A DNA stretch of 27,525 nucleotides, taken from the IMG/VR virus record IMGVR_UViG_3300003937_000254, positions 1 to 27,525 of that record; one strand, 5' to 3'. The notes beneath the pieces were generated by a model. That model ran no database searches. It saw only the letters and a list, made by a program, of their open reading frames with translations, and had not been told where the DNA came from. The stretch's first letter is position 1. Each line of letters starts with the position of its first letter. The DNA comes from a virus. The translations under genes and the position numbers were made by a program. Shown here piece by piece: positions 20,855-27,525 of the stretch.

Positions 20855-21576
20855 TGGCAAGATTTACACAACTACAACCTGATGATCGCATCGCCGATTG
20901 GTATGCAACAAATGAAATATGGGGATCACCTAATATTGATTCATCACATAGATGTATCTTAAGGTGTCCACAATGTTTAAGACAAAAGAAAGAAGGTGGA
21001 CCACGTATTAAGAGAGCATACGATCTAGAGCCACAAGATTTTCAAAAAATTATAGATTACTTCCAGCATTGCGTCACATTCTGTGGACAAATATCAGACC
21101 CAATCTATAACCCACACTTTTTAACATTCTTAAAAATGTTAGATGGTACTGGCAGAGGTGTACGTATTGCTACATATGGTATGAATGAGAATGCATGGTA
21201 CTTTGGTGTTGATGGTATCGATAAGAAGAGTGAACTATATCGTATTGGTTCTAATTTTGACAACGTATGGGAAACAATGCGATTAGGTAAATCAATGGGT
21301 GTTGCTATTGTTTGGCAATATATTGTGTTTGGTTATAACGAACATGAGATAGAGATAGCAAAACAAATGGCAGAAGACGAAGGCTTTACTCTATTATTAG
21401 TTAAAACAAATAGAGGCTTCGACCCAGATTCAAGGAATATTCGTGATAGTATGAAAGACATCTATAACAATTTTCCAGCACCTAGTAAGAAAAATACAGT
21501 AAAGAAAATTAAAAACGAAGAATACTTTAATGTCACTAAAGAATTAGAGACATGGAGGAATACAAGGAATACATAA
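20854..21576 (+). CDS. Radical SAM protein without auxiliary domain (240 aa)
   Basis: Radical SAM motif C34-ILR-C38-PQ-C41 near the N-terminus, then FCGQISDPIYNPHF replacing the usual GGEP segment, IATYGMNENAW, and IVWQYIVFGYNEHEI. The gene at 22412 shares these features (CRLKCGGC; FCGNLSDPIYHPDF; IEWQWIVFKYNQEDI), so the two form a subfamily distinct from the GGEP-type paralogues. The core ends at about residue 200, with no Cys-rich C-terminus. The missing domain is encoded by the preceding gene. Coupled to the PP-loop gene by TAATG. Confidence 0.82.
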   Translation: MARFTQLQPDDRIADWYATNEIWGSPNIDSSHRCILRCPQCLRQKKEGGPRIKRAYDLEPQDFQKIIDYFQHCVTFCGQISDPIYNPHFLTFLKMLDGTGRGVRIATYGMNENAWYFGVDGIDKKSELYRIGSNFDNVWETMRLGKSMGVAIVWQYIVFGYNEHEIEIAKQMAEDEGFTLLLVKTNRGFDPDSRNIRDSMKDIYNNFPAPSKKNTVKKIKNEEYFNVTKELETWRNTRNT

Positions 21577-22415
21577 TGGAAATAACATATAATGGTATAA
21601 CAATTGACTTTTTTAGTCCTGAACAAGCAAAAAATTTATACGATGTTAAACTTGGTGAGAATGGTTTACCTGAACAAGTTTTAGTATCGCTATCAGGCGG
21701 ATGTGATTCTGCCTCAGCACTTTATTTGTGTTGTAAATATTTTCCTGAGATTGAATGGATTCCATATACATGTAGAGATTTAAATGCACCATTAGATGCT
21801 GACTCAGCTATTATGTTTGTTGAAAAAATGCAGAAACATTTTCCTAATGCAAATTTAAAAGACATAAGAGTATTTGAATTTGATGACAAAGACCCTAAAT
21901 ATTTTGCTGATGCTGAATATTGTATAAAATATTATGACAGATATAAAGATATGACCGTTGTTGGAATGGTTAAGATGTTATTAATAGATAGAATCACTAG
22001 AGATCTTATGTTAGAATACGATCATATTCTAAGATTCGATGGTATGTCAAGTAATCCATCAATGGAAGAAATGAAAAAACATAAATTCGATCATTTATGT
22101 GAACCTCGCCGTAGTCATGAAGGAGAAGAATGGCCAACAATGCGTAGACAAGTATGTCAACCATTTATTAATGTTGATAAAAAGTTTGTCGCCGCTATAT
22201 ATCATGCTCACCCATTTTTACTTAATGAAATTTATCCGCATACGCGTTCATGTACTGGTACATCTTGGTGGACCCAAGGATTTACAAGAGTATGCGCAAG
22301 ATGTTTTTGGTGTCATGAAAGAAGATGGGCATTTGGTGAAGACTTATATCCAATGAAACATTTGCCTGATGTGGGTGCTCCACCTCCTGGATATAATCCC
22401 AAGAAAACTGCATGA
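21576..22415 (+). CDS. QueC-like PP-loop ATPase with C-terminal zinc site (279 aa)
   Basis: The PP-loop is VLVSLSGGCDSASALY (residues 35-50; SGGxDS motif of N-type ATP pyrophosphatases). The C-terminus has a four-Cys site, C226, C240, C243 and C246, in SCTG...VCARCFWCHERRWAF. This mirrors the zinc-binding end of QueC (7-cyano-7-deazaguanine synthase), where C-x2-C-x2-C-x2-R follows an upstream Cys. QueC makes the nitrile of preQ0 from an acid using ATP and ammonia. This protein is longer and could adenylate another carboxylate. The start at 21576 uses the TAATG junction; an upstream ATG at 21552 only overlaps the previous gene. It lies between two radical SAM genes of one subfamily. Confidence 0.7.
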   Translation: MEITYNGITIDFFSPEQAKNLYDVKLGENGLPEQVLVSLSGGCDSASALYLCCKYFPEIEWIPYTCRDLNAPLDADSAIMFVEKMQKHFPNANLKDIRVFEFDDKDPKYFADAEYCIKYYDRYKDMTVVGMVKMLLIDRITRDLMLEYDHILRFDGMSSNPSMEEMKKHKFDHLCEPRRSHEGEEWPTMRRQVCQPFINVDKKFVAAIYHAHPFLLNEIYPHTRSCTGTSWWTQGFTRVCARCFWCHERRWAFGEDLYPMKHLPDVGAPPPGYNPKKTA

Positions 22416-23713
22416 GTACCAATCATAAGGAAGATCCTCATGCTCAAAAAGCTAGGCATTTTTATATCGATCCTGACAAACCTCAACCTAAACAATTTGA
22501 TGAGAATGGTAAGGTTACATGGGAGTGGATAAGCAATAATAATACTCCTACATCAAAAATTAATTTTGAACCAGGAATTATATGTAGACTTAAATGCGGT
22601 GGATGTTTTATGCGAGAGCAAGGATTACATGATCGTAAAATGATACATTCTGATAAGTATAAGACACAAGCTTGGGATCGTAGATATAATATTCCATTTG
22701 AAAAATATAAAATTATATTTGAAGTATTTAAGTTTATTGAGTTTTGTGGAAATTTATCAGATCCTATTTACCATCCCGACTTTGTAAAAACATTAAGATA
22801 TATGAAAGGCAAAGGTATGAAAGCAAATATTCGTACAAATGGTAGTGGTAAATCAAAGAAATGGTGGACTGAAGTTTTTCAACTTTGTCGTGGAGAAGAA
22901 TGGTGGTGGACATTTGCATTAGATGGTTTACCAAAAGATTCTCATAAATATAGAATCAATCAAAATGGAGAACAAGTATGGGAGATGATGAAGTATGGCA
23001 GAGAATATGGAGCTAATATTGAATGGCAATGGATTGTATTTAAATATAATCAAGAAGATATTAAAGAAGGCAATTTATTAGCTGCACAATATGGTATGTA
23101 TTTTGATTATTATCATTCTACACGATGGTCAGGTGACTTAATAAAATATAAACCTGATGGTAAACATGCAATACAATCTAGACGAACAACAGATGCTATG
23201 GATGCCGTGAAAGCGATGGATATAGATGTAGAAACTTTTATTGATGAGATTAGACCTTTATCTAGTGAATATAAATTTGAAAGTGCAGAAGATTTTTGGA
23301 ATAATTACTGCAACTATGATGGTCCATCAATTTTACCTCCGACATTAAAGACAGATATTATTGGAAAAAGGCCTAAAGAAGAAGCACATTTTATAGATCC
23401 AGATTGTTTAAATTTAGATATAACAAAAGATATTATGTTTAATAGTATGGGATATTTTGTTCCATGTTGTGAAATGGATCAGTGGGTGCCAGAGCTAGAA
23501 GAGCGAGGATTTTTTAGAGAAGAGTTTCATATTGATAATCTTCATAGTGTAGAAGATATTAAAAATGTTTTTATGAGTGACCCTTGGCAAGATCACTGGG
23601 CAGGATTATGGAATCATCCTGATAAAGCTGTAAAAATGTGTCAAACATTCTGTAGAAAAAATCCAAATACTCATGAAGGCGGGAGTGGTAAAGACCCTAA
23701 AGGATTCGTATGA
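22412..23713 (+). CDS. Radical SAM protein with C-terminal SPASM/twitch-like domain (433 aa)
   Basis: Radical SAM motif C58-RLK-C62-GG-C65, FCGNLSDPIYHPDF, NIRTNGSGKSKK, FALDGLPKDSHKYRINQ and IEWQWIVFKYN mark the core (residues 50-260). Residues 325-420 form the auxiliary iron-sulfur domain: PDCL, VPCC (C352, C353), VEDIKNVFMSDPW, then C410 and C414. This is the standard core-then-auxiliary order, unlike the three proteins with the auxiliary domain first and the split pair 20456/20854. It joins the QueC-like gene and the SGNH gene through ATGA overlaps. The reaction cannot be predicted. Confidence 0.83.
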   Translation: MSTNHKEDPHAQKARHFYIDPDKPQPKQFDENGKVTWEWISNNNTPTSKINFEPGIICRLKCGGCFMREQGLHDRKMIHSDKYKTQAWDRRYNIPFEKYKIIFEVFKFIEFCGNLSDPIYHPDFVKTLRYMKGKGMKANIRTNGSGKSKKWWTEVFQLCRGEEWWWTFALDGLPKDSHKYRINQNGEQVWEMMKYGREYGANIEWQWIVFKYNQEDIKEGNLLAAQYGMYFDYYHSTRWSGDLIKYKPDGKHAIQSRRTTDAMDAVKAMDIDVETFIDEIRPLSSEYKFESAEDFWNNYCNYDGPSILPPTLKTDIIGKRPKEEAHFIDPDCLNLDITKDIMFNSMGYFVPCCEMDQWVPELEERGFFREEFHIDNLHSVEDIKNVFMSDPWQDHWAGLWNHPDKAVKMCQTFCRKNPNTHEGGSGKDPKGFV

Positions 23714-24519
23714 AAAAATTATTAATAGTTAGTGGTGATAGTTTCACCGATAGAAGATTTAGATCAGCTGCTCATCCTGATATGGATGTGTCTTTTCCGA
23801 TGTGGCCAGAATTATTAGCAGAAAAATTAGATATGCGACTTATTAACTTAGGAAGATCTGGACAAGGCAACGAATACATATACTCGGTATTATTAGATTA
23901 TATTGAAACTCTAGAAGATAAAAGTCAAATAGGTATGGTAGTTGCTGGTTGGTCACAATGTTTTAGAAAAGATTTTCAAGAAGGTATAAAAGGAAAATGG
24001 AATGTAATAGGCGGCCGCAATCAACAAACACCAGAAGCAATTCCAAAAGGTTGGCTAGCTGAGCGAGTAGATCCGCATGGTGATGTATTTAGCTGGGTAA
24101 GAAGAAGTCTAAGGATTTATAGAAGTTTAGATTATCTTTGTGGAAGATATAATATCCCATATGTACAAACACAAATGATACCGTTATATGTAGATTGGTT
24201 AAGAGGATTGCCTCCCACTGATCAAGAAATAATGTTTGGCGGCAAAACATTTGAAGATGATACACTAGCATATCCAGGTGATCCTAAAGAAGATCTGAAA
24301 AAAATACTTGATATTATAATTGAATATGATGGAATTATAGATGCACGTAACTTTTTAGGTTGGCCAATTTCAAGAAATATTGGAGGATTTCCTCTTAGTA
24401 TTGAGGTGTGTGGTGTAGTAGGAAGTCCTTATGTTATATCACAATATGATGGTCATCCGAATGCTGCTGGTCATATAAGATTAGCAGAAGCTATTCATGA
24501 ATTTATAAAAAATAAATGA
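23710..24519 (+). CDS. SGNH/GDSL hydrolase-like protein, tandem copy 1 (269 aa)
   Basis: KLLIVSGDSFTD gives the GDS nucleophile Ser11; GRSGQGNEYIYS gives the block II Gly; VVAGWSQ replaces the usual G-x-N-D; YDGHPNAAGH supplies Asp247 and His249. Strongly related to the next gene and to 1625-2497; the shared block RFRSA-HPDMD after the nucleophile is a subfamily signature. Probably an esterase or acyltransferase-like enzyme acting in the cytoplasm (no signal peptide). ATGA overlaps on both sides. Variation between the tandem copies lies mainly at residues 165-235, which could set substrate choice. Confidence 0.75.
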   Translation: MKKLLIVSGDSFTDRRFRSAAHPDMDVSFPMWPELLAEKLDMRLINLGRSGQGNEYIYSVLLDYIETLEDKSQIGMVVAGWSQCFRKDFQEGIKGKWNVIGGRNQQTPEAIPKGWLAERVDPHGDVFSWVRRSLRIYRSLDYLCGRYNIPYVQTQMIPLYVDWLRGLPPTDQEIMFGGKTFEDDTLAYPGDPKEDLKKILDIIIEYDGIIDARNFLGWPISRNIGGFPLSIEVCGVVGSPYVISQYDGHPNAAGHIRLAEAIHEFIKNK

Positions 24520-25337
24520 AATATTTAATAGTTAGTGGCGATAGTTTTACTAATTTAAAATTTAGATCTACAAATCACCCTGATATGGATACGTCTTGGC
24601 CAAAATGGCCTGAGATATTAGCTAAGAAATTAGATATGAAACTTATTTGTTTAGGGTCATCTGGTCAAGGTAATGAATATATTTACTCATCGCTACAAGA
24701 TACAATTGAAAATATAAAAGATAAAAGTCAAATAGGTTTAGTTATTGCTGCATGGTCTCAGGGATTTAGAAAAGATTTTCAAGAAAAAGATGTATGGCAA
24801 CATACTGATGTATCACGGGGAAATAGAGCTGCTTCAAGAAGAGGATGGCTATTAGAACGTAAAGCTCTCGGTGATGTATTTAGTTGGGTACGAAGAAGTT
24901 TAAGAACCTATTTAAGTTTTCAATATATGTGTGAATACCATAATTTGCCATATCTACAAACACAAATGGTAAATTTATATGAAGATTATATAAAAGCATC
25001 AAATGGTATAATTAAAACCTATCATGATATTGAAAATTATAAAGATGTTATGGCTATTCTTCCTGCTGGTAGTTATTCCAACCAAGAGAAAGATAATAAT
25101 ATAGAAACATTATTAAAGATAATAATGTACTATGATCCGTTAATTAATCATAAATACTATATAGGTTGGCCAACTATAAAACAACTTGGTGGATATTCTA
25201 TGGATAGGAAATATTTTGATCTAGATCCAGATAATCCAAACATTATATCATTAGACGATGGACACCCCACTAAAGTTGGCAATGAAGTGTTAGCAACTTT
25301 ATTTTATGAACATATAAAACAAGGAGAAATTAAATGA
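24516..25337 (+). CDS. SGNH/GDSL hydrolase-like protein, tandem copy 2 (273 aa)
   Basis: Paralogue of the preceding gene: YLIVSGDSFTN (Ser10), GSSGQGNEYIYS, VIAAWSQ, FSWVRRSLRTYLSFQYMCEYHNLPY, and DDGHPTKVGN with Asp248 and His250. The Asn after Gly in the last block replaces the His found in the other two copies. The initiation codon overlaps the upstream TGA (ATGA), and its own TGA overlaps the nitroreductase start. Residues 165-215 carry an insertion rich in Lys, Asn and Tyr that is unlike copy 1. Confidence 0.75.
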   Translation: MKYLIVSGDSFTNLKFRSTNHPDMDTSWPKWPEILAKKLDMKLICLGSSGQGNEYIYSSLQDTIENIKDKSQIGLVIAAWSQGFRKDFQEKDVWQHTDVSRGNRAASRRGWLLERKALGDVFSWVRRSLRTYLSFQYMCEYHNLPYLQTQMVNLYEDYIKASNGIIKTYHDIENYKDVMAILPAGSYSNQEKDNNIETLLKIIMYYDPLINHKYYIGWPTIKQLGGYSMDRKYFDLDPDNPNIISLDDGHPTKVGNEVLATLFYEHIKQGEIK

Positions 25338-26011
25338 GTAATATAACAGAGTCTCTAAATAAAAGAGCTCATGTCGTACATTACCACACTGGTCATGGAG
25401 AATTAGTTCCTACTAGAGCGGCTATAGATGACATACTAAAAATAGGTTATCCGCTTGCGACATCAAAACAAAATGCCTTTCCATATAAATGTTATGTGTT
25501 AGGACCAAATGTAGAAAGAAGCAATCATCTATATCAGATGTGTGAGCAAAATAAAGTAGATTTTGATGGAGATGTTGGTGACAAATACCATGCAAATCCT
25601 AATCTATATCATATTGCAACAGCACCGTGGACATTGATATTTACACCACGAGTCGCTCCACCTAATGCCTTTGCAGCAGAACAATGTGAAGCAACAGGAA
25701 CTCAGTGGGAAATGGGTAGAGAAGATTTTATCCCAGATGGTAGAGAAAGTTGGGGTATAGAAGTAGGAATGATTGCTAAAACAATTACAGGAGCAGTGTG
25801 CGATGCAGGGTGGGATACTTCATATGCTATTTGTTTTCCTAAACAAGTAGAAAAGTGGCATTCAAAGCATTATCCATTTATTAAATATACACCATATCTA
25901 ATACAAACTATAGGAAAGGCAGAATTATATAAATGGCAAAATATGAAACCAGAAAGTCTTGCTAAAGATACGTGCCCTCCATTTGATGATATCTTTGCTT
26001 TTATAGACTAA
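25334..26011 (+). CDS. Nitroreductase-fold flavoprotein, paralogue B (225 aa)
   Basis: Same layout as the 15364 gene: an N-terminal helix with a VPTRAAIDDILKIGYPLATS segment, KQNAFPYKCYVLGP, APWTLIFTPR, EVGMIAKTITGAVCDAGWDTSYAICFPKQV and a C-terminal YLIQTIGKAELY strand. Nitroreductase-fold FMN binding is inferred from these positions; the FMN-phosphate Arg is not assigned. Like paralogue A it is followed by an isochorismatase-like gene, so the pair has been duplicated as a unit. It starts in an ATGA overlap with the SGNH gene. Confidence 0.68.
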   Translation: MSNITESLNKRAHVVHYHTGHGELVPTRAAIDDILKIGYPLATSKQNAFPYKCYVLGPNVERSNHLYQMCEQNKVDFDGDVGDKYHANPNLYHIATAPWTLIFTPRVAPPNAFAAEQCEATGTQWEMGREDFIPDGRESWGIEVGMIAKTITGAVCDAGWDTSYAICFPKQVEKWHSKHYPFIKYTPYLIQTIGKAELYKWQNMKPESLAKDTCPPFDDIFAFID

Positions 26012-26017
26012 TAAATA
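26010..26017 (+). promoter_or_regulatory. Possible late promoter variant AATAAATA
   Basis: One mismatch to TATAAATA, 7 nt before the ATG at 26025, in one of the few gaps of the plus-strand run. The following GAA matches the bases after the exact octamers at 9999 and 12418. Confidence 0.35.
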
Positions 26018-26024
26018 GAATTAT

Positions 26025-26645
26025 ATGATGAAAAAAGTGATCGTACTAAACCACTTTCGTGGTTATCCTGAACTAATGGACGAATGTTCAAATAACAATC
26101 GTTACGCACAATTACAATTCTTAATAGATCATGTTTATGGCAAAGCTTCTGACGTGGTGTTCTTATGGAATGATTCAATAAATATAGACACACCAAAAGA
26201 AGATAAAAAAATGATGGCTATTAAGGATATTTCTCAAACAAACTTTAGTCATAGATGGGTCAGCTTCTTTGATAGCCACAATCTAGATGCAATCTTATTG
26301 AAAGTTGCACAAGGCGAGGAAGAAGATGTAGCTGGTAATCCACATATAGGATTTAATATTACGCCACACAATTCACATATTATAATAACTGGAACAAATA
26401 CTGCAGGATGTTTATTAAGAAACGCAAATGTTTCAATAAAAGAATGGTTCGATAGAGGATTTACAATAACACTTTGTTTATCAATGTGTGCTGATTATCA
26501 ATTAGATGGTCTTAATCCAACAGATAAGAATCAAAAAGCTACCGCAATTTTATATCAATATCTTAAAGATAATGATATGATACATAAGGTAAATATTTGT
26601 TATAGTCCACAAGAAATGGGAGAAATACATGACAGGCTGGGATAG
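26025..26645 (+). CDS. Isochorismatase-like (cysteine hydrolase) protein, paralogue B (206 aa)
   Basis: Related to the 16033 gene: VIVLNHFRGYPELMDE at the N-terminus (Asn where paralogue A has the putative catalytic Asp), HRWVSFFDSHNLD, then HIIITGTNTAGCLLRNANVSIKEWFDRGFTI with the Cys at the nucleophile position, and LSMCADYQLDG. The N-terminal Asp-to-Asn change would weaken a standard isochorismatase triad, so this copy may be inactive or catalyse something else. It is preceded by a 13-nt gap with an octamer-like element and overlaps the aminotransferase start by 17 bp. Confidence 0.5.
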   Translation: MMKKVIVLNHFRGYPELMDECSNNNRYAQLQFLIDHVYGKASDVVFLWNDSINIDTPKEDKKMMAIKDISQTNFSHRWVSFFDSHNLDAILLKVAQGEEEDVAGNPHIGFNITPHNSHIIITGTNTAGCLLRNANVSIKEWFDRGFTITLCLSMCADYQLDGLNPTDKNQKATAILYQYLKDNDMIHKVNICYSPQEMGEIHDRLG

Positions 26646-27525
26646 AGATTATTTAGAAAATAAAGAGGAGTATTTAGAACTCTTCGATAGCGCAATGCAA
26701 AAAGAACAAGAGAGAAATATAGAATTTCTTGAGAAGAGCTTAAAGAAAATAACAGGTAGAAAGTTTGCAGTTGCTTGTAGTAGTGGCACAGATGCTTTAA
26801 CTTTTGCCTTATTAAGTTTAAATCTTAAACCTGATGATGAAGTGTTAGTGACTAGCTTCTCTTGGATATCATCAGCATCGTGTGTATCATTAGCTGGTGC
26901 CACACCAGTATTTTGTGATGTAGATTTAGAGACATATCATATATCACTTGATAGTGTTCTTGATATGGTGAGTGATAAAACTAAAGCAATTGTTTATCCA
27001 CATTTATTTGGAAGTATGTCTCCAACAGATGATCTAAAAGATTTTTGTAGAGATCACGGTATTGTATTCATTGAAGATGCATGTCAAGCTTTAGGTTCTA
27101 AATTTAATGGTCATCCAGGCGGATCAATAGGAGATATTAGCACATTAAGTTTTAATGCAAACAAACAAGTTGCTGGTATTGCTGGAGGTGGTGCAGTACT
27201 CACAGACGATAAAGAACAAGCGGTGTTATTTAGAAAATTAAGAAAGCATGGTGAGCATGAAGTATTAGGTTATAATTCTAAAATGCTTGGTATGAATGCT
27301 GAGTTTATTAATTTTAGATTAGGGAAGATGGATGATTGGAATTGGAGAAGACGTATTATTGCTGAGAAATATGATGTAGCACTTGCACCATTACCATTTG
27401 TTATTATACAAGTACAAAATTCTGCAGAATACCATAGTTACCACAAATATGTTATTAGATTTGAGAATAAAGAATTAAGAGATGCTGCAAAAAATATGAT
27501 ACAAGGATCAGGAGTACATTATCCT
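26629..27525 (+). CDS. DegT/DnrJ/EryC1/StrS-family PLP aminotransferase (3' truncated)
   Basis: The ATG at 26629 opens a frame that runs off the window (299 codons seen). Signature features: VACSSGTDALTFALLSLNLKPDDEV, VTSFSWISSASCVSLAGATPVF, VYPHLFGSM, IEDACQALGSKFNG with the PLP-binding Asp150, and TLSFNANKQVAGIAGGGAVLTDD with the Schiff-base Lys179; the seen part ends GSGVHYP, as expected about 60-70 residues before the family C-terminus. The family installs amino groups on nucleotide-linked keto-sugars, or acts on keto-cyclitols. This makes sugar or cell-surface glycan chemistry a likely theme for the island. It overlaps the preceding gene by 17 bp. Confidence 0.88.
   Translation, partial: MTGWDRDYLENKEEYLELFDSAMQKEQERNIEFLEKSLKKITGRKFAVACSSGTDALTFALLSLNLKPDDEVLVTSFSWISSASCVSLAGATPVFCDVDLETYHISLDSVLDMVSDKTKAIVYPHLFGSMSPTDDLKDFCRDHGIVFIEDACQALGSKFNGHPGGSIGDISTLSFNANKQVAGIAGGGAVLTDDKEQAVLFRKLRKHGEHEVLGYNSKMLGMNAEFINFRLGKMDDWNWRRRIIAEKYDVALAPLPFVIIQVQNSAEYHSYHKYVIRFENKELRDAAKNMIQGSGVHYP

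Noticed and set aside
26649-26903. 84-codon minus-strand frame near the right end.
   Set aside because: Lies opposite the well-conserved DegT-family aminotransferase that begins at 26629.

Overview
The window is an AT-rich, almost gapless stretch that I read as part of a large T4-like marine phage genome, probably a pelagic myovirus. Two lines of evidence support this. First, genes abut or overlap by 1, 4 or about 26 nt throughout, in two long co-oriented runs. Second, the exact octamer TATAAATA, the T4-type late promoter core, lies just upstream of several gene starts on the correct strand (minus strand at 2955, 5195, 9999, 12389 and 12407; plus strand at 12418). No virion, replication or packaging gene is present, so the phage assignment is an inference. 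A marine bacterial island is the main alternative.

Layout: (1) nt 1-1456, plus strand: the 3' part of a CHASE2 / class III adenylate cyclase, interrupted by a CCC-TGA frameshift site. (2) nt 1431-12378, minus strand: a tail-to-tail neighbour (SEC-C mini-protein), then an SGNH hydrolase-like protein, a small lipoprotein, an SDR-2OG oxygenase fusion, a protein of unknown function, a SAM methyltransferase, a 2OG oxygenase, an FMN reductase-like protein, another 2OG oxygenase, three tandem TauD-like paralogues, an Asp/Asn hydroxylase-like oxygenase, a fourth TauD-like enzyme, a compact PLP aminotransferase and an acyl desaturase (listed by increasing coordinate, so transcription runs the other way). 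(3) nt 12379-12451: a divergent promoter region with three octamers. (4) nt 12452-27525, plus strand: a three-domain glycosyltransferase-like / radical SAM / 2OG-oxygenase protein, a nitroreductase, an isochorismatase-like protein, two long radical SAM proteins with an N-terminal Cys-rich auxiliary domain, a second nitroreductase, a split auxiliary-domain / radical SAM gene pair, a QueC-like PP-loop enzyme, a radical SAM protein with a C-terminal auxiliary domain, two SGNH-like paralogues, a third nitroreductase, a second isochorismatase-like protein and a DegT/DnrJ-type aminotransferase that runs off the window.

Taken together this is an enzyme-only island: nine 2OG-oxygenase-like domains, five radical SAM domains, three nitroreductases, two aminotransferases, a methyltransferase, a desaturase and three SGNH proteins, many of them paralogues. 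The content looks like a phage-encoded biosynthetic or tailoring pathway for a glycan, lipid or peptide. The substrate cannot be read from the sequence. The most unusual points are HxN in place of HxD/E in all four TauD-like enzymes, the three-domain fusion, the rearranged order of radical SAM and auxiliary domains, a duplicated nitroreductase/hydrolase cassette, and the possible +1 frameshift in the cyclase. There is no intergenic stretch above about 75 nt, and I saw no tRNA, CRISPR array or insertion sequence.
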